This document shows, piece after piece, positions 32,918 through 39,051 of a DNA stretch of 39,051 bases. The position numbers and the translations under genes are program-made. The notes beneath the pieces are model-generated. The model did not search any database. It was not told the DNA's origin and saw nothing but the letters and a program-made list of their open reading frames with translations. Position 1 is the stretch's first letter. Every line of letters starts with the position of its first letter. Where the stretch lies: positions 1-39,051 of the forward strand of contig NZ_LDJO01000073.1 in assembly GCF_001431595.1 (NCBI RefSeq). The letters are read 5' to 3'. Source of the DNA: Stenotrophomonas acidaminiphila (GTDB lineage Bacteria; Pseudomonadota; Gammaproteobacteria; Xanthomonadales; Xanthomonadaceae).

Positions 32918-33141
32918 CGGTCTGTCTCCTTGCGACGCCGTGCCCGGTCGCGGGCGCCTGCGTTGCAACGTTCGGAAAAGCACTGCGTGGCCATGTCGCC
33001 GGTACTGCTGTGCCACGGCCCGGGCACGGGCCGGCGCGAGGCCGGCGTACGTACCGCGCACGCCGGGCACCAGCGGCCGCGGCGGGCTTGCCGACGGGGC
33101 GCGGCACCGGCGTCGGTGCGGGCGGCGGTGGACAGGGACAT
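32914..33141 (-). CDS. Possible small Cys-containing protein upstream of the MscS-like gene
   Basis: A 75-residue frame that ends in an ATGA overlap with the MscS-like gene. It holds a CPAC pair and a QCFSERC pair about 30 residues apart, a layout that could bind zinc, and its codons in the second half (TTTTCC, CGTTGC) are less GC-biased than random antisense. Against it, there is no ribosome site before the ATG, the Arg/Pro/Ala-rich first half looks like noise, and I do not recognise the family. Treat it as a candidate only. Confidence 0.3.
   Translation of the reverse strand: MSLSTAARTDAGAAPRRQARRGRWCPACAVRTPASRRPVPGPWHSSTGDMATQCFSERCNAGARDRARRRKETDR
32926..32931 (-). promoter_or_regulatory. 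Strong ribosome binding site of the MscS-like gene
   Basis: AAGGAG on the minus strand with 8-base spacing to the ATG at 32917 is the strongest Shine-Dalgarno sequence noticed on this strand and decides the start. It lies inside the tiny upstream ORF. Confidence 0.7.
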
Positions 33142-33251
33142 GGTTGGCAGGCGGGGGGCGAAGCGGGATTGTCGGCCAGCCGGCGCGGCCTTGTCAGCCC
33201 ATGCCGGCGTGGCCGCTGCGCCGCCCCGGCAAAAAGATCGCAGGCGGCTTT

Positions 33252-33280
33252 AAACCTTTCCGCTGGCCGCCGCATCCAAC
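33252..33280 (+). promoter_or_regulatory. ECF-type promoter of the sigma-factor operon
   Basis: AAACCTTTCC at 33252-33261 resembles the AAC-type -35 element of ECF sigma factors, and CATCCAAC at 33273-33280 fits their -10. The -10 ends only 4 bases before the sigma gene ATG at 33285, so the transcript should begin at or near the start codon. This suggests autoregulation by the encoded sigma factor. The elements are recalled from ECF promoters in general, not verified. Confidence 0.5.
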
Positions 33281-33284
33281 GGAT

Positions 33285-33859
33285 ATGCTCGACGCCACCG
33301 TGACCGCCACCGCCCCTTTTCCGCAGGCTGCCGACGACGACGCGCTGGCGCGTGCCGCCGCCGCAGGCGACAGCCATGCCTACGAGCGCATCTACCGCCG
33401 CCACGCCCCGCGCCTGTACGCGCTGCTGTGGCGGCTGTGCGGTGGCAGCGCGGCGCGCGCCGAGGACGCACTGCAGGAGACCTTCATCCAGGCCTGGCGC
33501 AAGTTGCCGCAGTTCCGTTTCGAGAGCGCGCTGGGCACCTGGCTGCACCGCATGGCGGTGAACACCGCGCTGATGGAGCTGCGCGCCAGTGCCGCGTTCG
33601 GGGCCCTGGACATCGGCGAGGGCGGCATGGACGTGCTGGCGCGGATGCCGGCGTCCAGCCGCTGCCAGGCCACCGGGCTGGACCTGGAGCGCGCGCTGGA
33701 GACCCTGCCGCCGCGCGCCCGTGCGGTGCTGGTACTGCACGACATCGAGGGCTGGAAACACCACGAGATCGCCGAGGAACTGCAGATGGCCGTCGGCAGT
33801 TCCAAGGCACAGCTGCATCGCGCGCGCGGGTTGTTGCGCGCGCGTCTGGGAGAAACACC

Positions 33860-33863
<4 letters not shown>
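33285..33863 (+). CDS. ECF-family RNA polymerase sigma factor
   Basis: Alternative sigma factor of 192 residues. Region 2 spans about 25-95, with the YERIYRRHAPRLYALLWRL helix and the EDALQETFIQAWRKL -10-recognition segment. Region 4 is at about 130-185, with LPPRARAVLVLHDIEGWKHHEIAEEL and the GSSKAQLHRARGLLRARL recognition helix. Region 3 is missing, as expected for the ECF class. The start at 33285 lies 4 bases after an ECF-type promoter. It overlaps the next gene by 4 bases (ATGA), and that gene encodes a membrane protein that probably restrains it. The downstream DUF4097 gene is the only evident target in the window. Confidence 0.93.
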
Positions 33864-34402
<539 letters not shown>

Positions 34403-34414
34403 AGGAGAATCCCC

Positions 34415-35308
34415 ATGAATGTTTCCCTGCGACACCTGCTGGCCGCCGTCGCGCTGCTGGCCCCGCTGGCCCCGGCCCTGGCGCAGACGCCGGTCAATGA
34501 ACGCCACGCGCTGTCCAGCGGCGGGCGGGTGGAGATCAGCAACATCGCCGGCTCGGTGAGCGTGCGCGGCTGGGACCGCAACGAGGTGCAGCTGACCGGC
34601 ACCCTCGGCGAAGGCCAGCGGCTGGAGGTACAGAACAGCGCCAACCGGGTGCAGCTGAAGGTGGTGTACCCGCGCAACAGTCGTGGCAGCCGCGGTGCGG
34701 TGCTGGAACTGCGGGTTCCGCGCGGCAGCGAACTGCAGGCCGGCACCGTCAGCGCGGCGCTGGACGTGGCCGATGTCGACCTGCGGCGCCTGCAGGCCAA
34801 CACCGTCAGTGGCGGCATCACCGCGCGCGGGCAGGCCGGGCAGACCAGCCTCAATACCGTCAGCGGCACGATCCGCTCGCAACTGCGTACCCCGCGGTTG
34901 GAACTGCGCACGGTCAGCGGCGCGATCAATGCCGCCGGCAGCAGCGGCGGCGAGGTGGCGGCCAACTCGGTATCCGGGTCGGTCGACCTGGACCTGTCGG
35001 CGGTGCAGCGGCTCGACGTGGAAACCGTCTCCGGCGGCCTCGGCGTGCGCAGCGCCGGGCTGCAGCCGGGCGGGCGCATCAGCCTGCAGACGGTCAGCGC
35101 GCCGATCTCGCTGGCGCTGCCGGCGCGCACCTCCGCGCAGCTGAAGGTCAGCAGTTTCAGCGGCTCCATCCGCTCGGACGTGGGCCAGGTCGAACGCCCG
35201 CGCTACGGGCCGGGGAGCAGCCTGGACGCGCGCATCGGCGGCGGCGATGGCGATATTTCCATCACCTCGCATTCGGGCAATGTGCGGGTGGACCTCGGCG
35301 CGCGCTGA
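34415..35308 (+). CDS. Exported DUF4097-type beta-helical protein
   Basis: Exported protein of 297 residues with a Sec signal (about 1-24, ending PALAQ). The mature part has repeated strand-turn units such as ANTVSGGI, NTVSGTI, RTVSGAI, NSVSGSV and ETVSGGL, typical of the right-handed parallel beta-helix of DUF4097 proteins. The molecular role of the family is unknown. An AAGGAG ribosome site overlaps the stop codon of the anti-sigma-like gene and lies 7 bases before the ATG, so its translation is probably coupled to that gene. The three genes form one operon under the ECF promoter. A GC hairpin follows the stop. Confidence 0.88.
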   Translation: MNVSLRHLLAAVALLAPLAPALAQTPVNERHALSSGGRVEISNIAGSVSVRGWDRNEVQLTGTLGEGQRLEVQNSANRVQLKVVYPRNSRGSRGAVLELRVPRGSELQAGTVSAALDVADVDLRRLQANTVSGGITARGQAGQTSLNTVSGTIRSQLRTPRLELRTVSGAINAAGSSGGEVAANSVSGSVDLDLSAVQRLDVETVSGGLGVRSAGLQPGGRISLQTVSAPISLALPARTSAQLKVSSFSGSIRSDVGQVERPRYGPGSSLDARIGGGDGDISITSHSGNVRVDLGAR

Positions 35309-35323
35309 GCATCCCCGGCGCGT

Positions 35324-35345
35324 CCGCCCCGGTGCGCCGGGGCGG
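35324..35345 (+). terminator. Perfect GC hairpin after the ECF operon
   Basis: A perfect 9-bp stem (35324-35332 with 35337-35345, loop TGCG) stands 16 bases after the DUF4097 stop. There is no T-run. It sits just before the yjdM promoter box at 35351 and could insulate the two transcripts. Confidence 0.45.
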
Positions 35346-35350
35346 GCGGC

Positions 35351-35356
35351 TACAAT
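35351..35356 (+). promoter_or_regulatory. Candidate -10 box (TACAAT) for yjdM
   Basis: TACAAT at 35351-35356 is one base from the sigma-70 -10 consensus. It predicts a leader of about 27 bases, with a GGAG at 35380-35383 before the ATG at 35390. The place of a -35 would fall in the hairpin. Confidence 0.5.
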
Positions 35357-35389
35357 AGCGGGCTTGCAACGTCATCGTCTGGAGTCGCC

Positions 35390-35722
35390 ATGCCCGTTTC
35401 TTCCTGCCCGCAGTGCTCGTCGCAGAACGTCTACCCCGACGGCGCGCTGTGGATCTGCGCCGATTGCGGCCACGAATGGACCCCGGGCGAGGCCGCCGAA
35501 TCGGCGCTGGTGGTGCGCGACAGCAACGGCAACGTGCTGGTTGCCGGCGACACGGTCACCGTCATCAAGGACCTGAAGGTCAAGGGGTCGTCGATCCCGC
35601 TCAAGCAGGGCACGGTGATCCGCAACATCCGCCTGGTCGAGGACGATGCCGAACACATCGAAGGCAACTCGGACAAGATCAAGGGCCTGGTGCTCAAGAC
35701 CTGCTTCCTGCGCAAGGCCTGA
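35390..35722 (+). CDS. yjdM: YjdM (PhnA) zinc-ribbon family protein
   Basis: Cytoplasmic protein of 110 residues, matching YjdM/PhnA throughout. The N-terminal zinc ribbon has C6-x-x-C9 and C23-x-x-C26. The compact beta-rich remainder includes DGDTV-type and KGSSIPLKQGTVIRNIRLV strands and ends LVLKTCFLRKA, as in the family. It was named for its place near the phosphonate genes of E. coli, but a phosphonate role is not supported by anything here. Promoter and ribosome site are as noted upstream. It stands alone and converges with a TPR gene, with 27 bases between the stops. Confidence 0.93.
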   Translation: MPVSSCPQCSSQNVYPDGALWICADCGHEWTPGEAAESALVVRDSNGNVLVAGDTVTVIKDLKVKGSSIPLKQGTVIRNIRLVEDDAEHIEGNSDKIKGLVLKTCFLRKA

Positions 35723-35749
35723 ACCACGGCGCGGCAGGCGCCGGGCGCG

Positions 35750-36862
35750 TCAATGCCCGGCGTGGCGGGCGCTGAGCCTGCGCAGCGTATCCAGCTTGGC
35801 CTGGTAGATCGCGCGCTGGCTGTCGCTGCCGCCTAGCGCGCGGGCCCGTTCCAGTTCACGCAGCGCGCGGCGGTTGTCGCCGCTGAGCGAGTAGGCCCGC
35901 GCCAGGCCGAAGTGGAACTGGTGGGCGCTGGCGTACAGCCGCACCGCATGCCGGTAGTAGTGGATGGCGGCGGGATAGTCGGCGCGTCGCTCGGCGTCAA
36001 CGCCCTGCATGAACTGGTAGAACGGGTCATGCTGGTACTCGCGCCGCAGCCGCGCGTCCAGCCGCGCCGCGCGCTGCGTGTCGCCGATGCGCAGGTACAG
36101 CGCACCGGCATTGGACAGCGTGGAGGGCAGGTCCGGATCGATGGCCAGGGCCTTGTCGAATGCGGCAAGCGCTGCCGTGGTATCGCCCAGGCGGGTCTCC
36201 AGAACGCCCAGGTTGTTCCATGCCGGTGCGAAGCGTCCTTCCTGCTCCAGCGCCAGGCGGAAATGCGCGCGGGCCGCCGCGACCTGGCCGGCAGCCAGCA
36301 ACTCGGCGCCGCGGTTGTTGTAGAAGTGGGCCAGTGCGCGCCGGTCGGAAACCGGGCGCGGTCCACGGCGGTCGTACAGCACGTTCTGGTCCAGATCCAG
36401 GGTGGCGCTGCGGCCGTTGACGCGCAGTCCGACATTGACGTGCCCGGCGTTGTAGACCACGCTCTGTTCCTGGTACCAGCTGACGACCCGCCCGACCTCC
36501 TGGACTTCGGCGTCGATGCCCGCTTCGCGCGCCAGGGCGACGAACAGCAGGGTGAACGACAGGCAGTTGGCGCGGCGCTGGGCCCAGGCCTCGGCGACGG
36601 TCAGGGTCGCGGCGGTGTCGTACTCCAGTGCCGGATCGGCGGCGGCCTTCGCATCCGGCGCGCTTGGCCGGAACACGAGTTCGACCAGCCGATGCAGGCG
36701 CTGCTCCGGGGAGAGGGTGGGGGTGATGACCTCATCGCGCACCTGCTGTTTCAGCGCGGGGGGAATCGCCATGATCTGTTCGGGCGTCGGCGGCGTGACC
36801 GGCGCTTCCGGTGGGGCGAGGGTGATGGCGGCGAGCAGGGCAAAGGCGTTCCAAGCGATCAT
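35750..36862 (-). CDS. Transglutaminase-like/TPR protein, exported or anchored
   Basis: Protein of 370 residues with a hydrophobic N-terminal segment (about 4-17) serving as signal or anchor. A transglutaminase-like cysteine-protease fold covers about 80-175. The candidate catalytic residues are C100 in RRANCLSFTLLF, H141 in NAGHVNVGL and an Asp in TLDLDQN (156 or 158). The rest (about 178-365) is a series of tetratricopeptide repeats such as APAWNNLGVLETRLGDTTAALAAFDKALAIDP. Similar proteins may act on peptides or scaffold partners. The start at 36862 was chosen because the longer frame up to 37024 has a basic leader that does not look coding. It is divergent from thpR. Confidence 0.85.
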   Translation of the reverse strand: MIAWNAFALLAAITLAPPEAPVTPPTPEQIMAIPPALKQQVRDEVITPTLSPEQRLHRLVELVFRPSAPDAKAAADPALEYDTAATLTVAEAWAQRRANCLSFTLLFVALAREAGIDAEVQEVGRVVSWYQEQSVVYNAGHVNVGLRVNGRSATLDLDQNVLYDRRGPRPVSDRRALAHFYNNRGAELLAAGQVAAARAHFRLALEQEGRFAPAWNNLGVLETRLGDTTAALAAFDKALAIDPDLPSTLSNAGALYLRIGDTQRAARLDARLRREYQHDPFYQFMQGVDAERRADYPAAIHYYRHAVRLYASAHQFHFGLARAYSLSGDNRRALRELERARALGGSDSQRAIYQAKLDTLRRLSARHAGH

Positions 36863-37085
36863 GGCGACCACCGGTGAGGTGCTGCGGCGCTGCCAGTGTA
36901 TGCCTGTCCGGGGGCGCCGGCGCAGTCGCCGTGCAATCCACAGGCGGTGTGGACCGGGCGCTGGCAAAGATGTGGATAAGTCACGGCACCCCTTGCGCCA
37001 GCGGCGTTGCGCGGGGCTGGTCATATTTTCGCCATGCGCACCGCGGGCGCCGGCAACGGGCGGCCCGGCGTACCGCAGGGTCTGC

Positions 37086-37091
37086 TAGTAT
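37086..37091 (+). promoter_or_regulatory. Candidate -10 box (TAGTAT) for thpR
   Basis: TAGTAT at 37086-37091 fits a -10 box and predicts a leader of about 60 bases for thpR. The rest of the 297-base gap between the TPR gene and thpR holds no gene that I can support. Confidence 0.35.
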
Positions 37092-37159
37092 CCGCGCCCC
37101 AGACGAGGCCGGCCGCCGCACGCCGGCGTGCTCCCGCCGGCCGGCGTTTCCATTCGACC

Positions 37160-37747
37160 ATGACGAAGTTCATTCCCTCCGCCGAGGCGCAACTGTCGCT
37201 GGGTCTCGGCAGCGACATTCCCACCGAGCGCCTGTTCTTCGCGGTGATGCCCGATCCGGCCACCGCCTGGCGCATCGCCGAACTGGCCGAGGGACTGCGC
37301 GCCGAACATGGCCTGGACGGACGCCCGCTGGCGCGCGAGCGCCTGCACGTCACCCTGCATCACCTGGGTGATTACGCCGGCCTGCCACCGAGCCTGCTGG
37401 CGAAGGTGCAGCAGGCCGCGGCGCGGGTGCGGATGCCGGAGTTCGAGGTGTGTTTCGATGAGGTCGGCAGCTTCGCCGGCGGCCGCCAGCATCCGTTCGT
37501 GCTGCGCAGCGAGCACGGCGCCGACCTGCTGCTGGGCCTGCACCAGGAGCTGGCGCGCTGTCTGCAGGCCATCGGCAGCCGCCCGGATCCGGGGTTCACG
37601 CCGCACCTGACCCTGCTCTACGACAAGCGGCGCCTGCCGGTACAGCCGGTGCAGCCGATGCGCTGGCTGGTGCGCGAGTTCGTGCTGATCCGCAGCTACC
37701 TGGGTCAGACCCGCTACCAGATGGAAGGGCGCTGGAGCCTGGGCTGA
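37160..37747 (+). CDS. thpR: RNA 2',3'-cyclic phosphodiesterase (ThpR/LigT)
   Basis: Enzyme of the 2H phosphoesterase family, 195 residues, that opens 2',3'-cyclic phosphates at RNA ends and can also ligate tRNA halves in vitro. The two HxTx motifs are H63-V-T65-L and H149-L-T151-L in the expected positions. The RLFFAVMPD strand and the late EFVLIRSYLG segment are typical. The ATG at 37160 begins a 20-residue leader before the core. An upstream in-frame ATG at 37007 is unlikely. It lies 88 bases before the HD gene in the same direction. The physiological RNA target is not known for the family. Confidence 0.92.
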   Translation: MTKFIPSAEAQLSLGLGSDIPTERLFFAVMPDPATAWRIAELAEGLRAEHGLDGRPLARERLHVTLHHLGDYAGLPPSLLAKVQQAAARVRMPEFEVCFDEVGSFAGGRQHPFVLRSEHGADLLLGLHQELARCLQAIGSRPDPGFTPHLTLLYDKRRLPVQPVQPMRWLVREFVLIRSYLGQTRYQMEGRWSLG

Positions 37748-37824
37748 TACGCGCCACCGGGCGGGCCGGCAGCGCGGCGGTCAAGCCGGCCGCGAGGGAC
37801 GTCGCCGACGCCGCAGCCGGTGCC

Positions 37825-37830
37825 TAGAAT
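37825..37830 (+). promoter_or_regulatory. Candidate -10 box (TAGAAT) with near-leaderless start for the HD gene
   Basis: TAGAAT at 37825-37830 ends only 5 bases before the ATG at 37836, so transcription should begin at or just after the start codon. This implies a leaderless message. No Shine-Dalgarno sequence is present, in agreement. Confidence 0.4.
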
Positions 37831-37835
37831 GGCGC

Positions 37836-38435
37836 ATGGACCTGATCCCGATGCCCCTGCCGGCAGACCAGTTGGCCGAGATCGAAGCGGCGCACGCGCA
37901 GCCGCCGCGCGCGTACCACAATTTCGGCCATGTGCAGGCGCTTCTGCAGCACCACCGCGACGTTGTCGCCGGCCCGGGATGGCGGCAGCCGCGCGAGGTG
38001 GCGCTGGCGATGCTGTACCACGATGCGGTGTACGAGGCCGGGCGCGGCGACAACGAAGCGCGCTCGGCGATGATGGCGCGGGCGGCGATCGCGCGCTGGC
38101 TGCCCGATGCCGGCGTGGATGCGGAGCGGGTGGCGGCGTTGATCGAGCTCACCGCGCGCCACGGCCATGTGCGTGGCGATGAGCTGGACGCGGACGCGGC
38201 GCTGTTCCTGGATGCCGACATGGCCATCCTCGGCGCGCCGCCGGACGTGTTCGATGCCTATGACCGTGGCATCGCCGAGGAGTATCGCGGCAAGGTGCCG
38301 GGCTTGCTGTTCCGGCTCAACCGCCGGCGTTTCCTGAAAGGGGTGCTGGCGCAGCCGCGCATTTTCTTCAGCGATTTCTTCCATGCGCGTTATGACGCGC
38401 AGGCGCGGGAGAATCTGCGGCGGGTGACGGGCTGA
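37836..38435 (+). CDS. HD-superfamily predicted metal-dependent phosphohydrolase
   Basis: Protein of 199 residues related to the COG4339 group of HD-type hydrolases. Conserved residues include H28 and H32 in YHNFGHV, H62-D63 in LAMLYHDAVYE and the LFLDADMAILG segment. The late FKGVL/RIFFSDFFH region is also typical. The substrate is unknown; a nucleotide or phosphate ester is expected from the superfamily. It has no ribosome site, and a TAGAAT box ends 5 bases before the ATG, which suggests a leaderless message. The non-coding repeat begins shortly after its stop, and no terminator is seen between. Confidence 0.85.
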   Translation: MDLIPMPLPADQLAEIEAAHAQPPRAYHNFGHVQALLQHHRDVVAGPGWRQPREVALAMLYHDAVYEAGRGDNEARSAMMARAAIARWLPDAGVDAERVAALIELTARHGHVRGDELDADAALFLDADMAILGAPPDVFDAYDRGIAEEYRGKVPGLLFRLNRRRFLKGVLAQPRIFFSDFFHARYDAQARENLRRVTG

Positions 38436-38443
38436 GGCCTGCT

Positions 38444-38480
38444 TTTGCTTTGGCTGTTGCTCTTTAAGCTTTTGACTTTC
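38444..38480. repeat. T-rich low-complexity tract of degenerate GCTTTTG units
   Basis: This tract is a run of degenerate six- to seven-base units (TGCTTTT, GCTTTGG, CTGTTGC, TCTTTAA, GCTTTTG) with much lower G+C than the surroundings. It borders the inverted-repeat element and is probably part of it rather than a promoter. Confidence 0.5.
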
Positions 38481-38481
38481 C

Positions 38482-38620
38482 GGGTCCCCTTCCGTAGCGA
38501 CGGAGCCGGTGGGAATAGCCCGAAGGGCGACGTGCAGGGATGTGCGTCGTTTTTCTACGCGACAGGGATGTCGCGTAGAAAAATCCCGCCGGCAGAGTGG
38601 ACCCGGCGCGCGTAGCGCGT
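38482..38620 (+). repeat. Left arm of a large imperfect inverted repeat
   Basis: This arm of about 140 bases is the imperfect reverse complement of 38906-39051. Shared runs include TCGTTTTTC, CAGGGATGTCGCGTAG, AAAAATCCCGC and GAGTGGACCC. It encloses a perfect small hairpin at 38550-38583. Short frames in the arms would read as a repeated MSRRKIPL-type peptide, which I consider spurious. Confidence 0.7.
38550..38583. repeat. Perfect 14-bp hairpin inside the left arm
   Basis: Arms 38550-38563 and 38570-38583 are exact reverse complements with a 6-base loop. The T5 and A5 ends give a T-run on either strand, so it could act as a terminator in both directions. The matching place in the right arm is degenerate. 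Confidence 0.8.
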
Positions 38621-38844
38621 CGGCAGTGGCGTGTTCACCAGCCATTCGGCTGTTGAAAAGCGCCTCGGTGGCTCGCGCCACAAAGGGAAGCGAGAGCTTT
38701 TTGATCCTGCTCCAGCCTTTGCTTGGCTTCTCAAACCGCCAGGAGCGAAGGCCAAGGTGATAGCCGAGAAGTTCAATGGGCTTGGGGCAAGTATGAAAGC
38801 GGAAGCTTGAAGGCCGAGCTTTCGCCCCTGCTGCGCAGGAGCGA

Positions 38845-38878
38845 GTTACTTCTCTTTGCTCGTGCAAAGAGAAGTAAC
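38845..38878. repeat. Perfect 15-bp hairpin in the central part of the element
   Basis: Arms 38845-38859 and 38864-38878 are exact reverse complements around a TCGT loop, with a 5-bp hairpin CCTGC-TGC-GCAGG just before at 38827-38839. I recall similar sequences from intergenic regions of other Xanthomonadaceae, which is unverified. Confidence 0.8.
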
Positions 38879-38905
38879 CAAGAGAAAGCACGCCCCTGCC
38901 TCCGC

Positions 38906-39051
38906 GCCCACGGCACTGCGTGCCGCGGGTCCACTCCGCCAGCGGGATTTTTCTACGCGACATCCCTGTCTCGTCGAAAAACGACGTGCATCCATGCACG
39001 TCGCCCCCTGCGGGGTCCTGTCCGTCGGCTCCGTCGCGGCGGAAGGGAACC
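38906..39051 (-). repeat. Right arm of the large imperfect inverted repeat, reaching the window edge
   Basis: This is the counterpart of 38482-38620 in opposite orientation. It contains its own 10-bp palindrome CGACGTGCAT-CC-ATGCACGTCG near 38980-39002. The window ends inside or at the end of the arm, so its true boundary and what follows cannot be seen. Confidence 0.7.

Noticed and set aside
37824..38999. A 391-codon minus-strand frame through the HD gene and the right-end repeat
   Set aside because: It spans a real gene in antisense and a non-coding inverted repeat. The peptide with MSRRKIPL-like segments arises from the repeat arms and is probably a common misannotation.

Overview
The window is a stretch of ordinary-looking, very GC-rich chromosome from a gammaproteobacterium, most likely a member of the Xanthomonadaceae (Stenotrophomonas/Pseudoxanthomonas/Luteimonas/Lysobacter type). 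The reasons are the strong G/C third-position bias, the mix of enterobacterial-type orthologues (RNase T, YbiI, YaiL, SotB, SstT, YjdM) with PAS/GGDEF and propeller-GGDEF signalling proteins, and a non-coding inverted-repeat element at the right end of a kind I associate with this family. Assignments rest on reading the translated proteins; no database search was possible. I see no tRNA, rRNA, CRISPR array, transposase, prophage or plasmid gene.

Layout. 0.1-3.7 kb: a fused isobutyryl-CoA mutase (IcmF) with a candidate operator just before it. 3.8-5.5 kb: a triple-PAS diguanylate cyclase. 5.8-9.9 kb: three exported or lipid-anchored hydrolases (a Tat-exported S66 LD-carboxypeptidase, an amidohydrolase, a GH20 hexosaminidase lipoprotein). 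10.0-15.2 kb: an OmpR/EnvZ-type two-component system, then a large membrane beta-propeller/Y_Y_Y/GGDEF protein whose promoter carries three 11-bp-phased direct repeats. 15.3-16.8 kb (minus): RNase T behind a PAS-GGDEF gene. 17.0-19.7 kb: a PlsC/YihG-type acyltransferase, an M14-type zinc peptidase and a putative outer-membrane channel protein. 19.7-21.4 kb: a divergent ArgP-like regulator and LysE/ArgO exporter pair. 21.4-24.1 kb: an MFS transporter, a small lipoprotein and an anchored HDOD protein. 24.2-25.7 kb (minus): a phospholipase-D/cardiolipin-synthase-like protein. 25.9-28.1 kb: sstT-azlC-azlD. 28.1-30.3 kb: a pseudouridine synthase coupled to a YgjP-type metallopeptidase (minus), then yaiL and ybiI (plus). 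30.4-32.9 kb (minus): a GNAT acetyltransferase, sotB and a short MscS-like channel, possibly preceded by a tiny Cys-containing ORF. 33.3-35.3 kb: an ECF sigma factor, a His/Asp-rich membrane anti-sigma-like protein and a secreted DUF4097 protein. 35.4-38.4 kb: yjdM, a transglutaminase-like/TPR protein (minus), thpR and an HD-family phosphohydrolase. 38.44-39.05 kb: a non-coding structured repeat reaching the window edge.

Themes. Cyclic-di-GMP signalling is prominent: three GGDEF proteins, all with a usable active-site motif and the RxxD product-inhibition site, plus an HDOD protein within 20 kb. Several genes deal with the envelope or transport. I found no cluster that I can defend as a wholly new multi-gene system. 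The most rewarding leads are the phased repeats in the propeller-GGDEF promoter beside an OmpR-family regulator, the His/Asp-repeat anti-sigma operon with its apparently leaderless ECF-type promoter, and the inverted-repeat element at the right edge.
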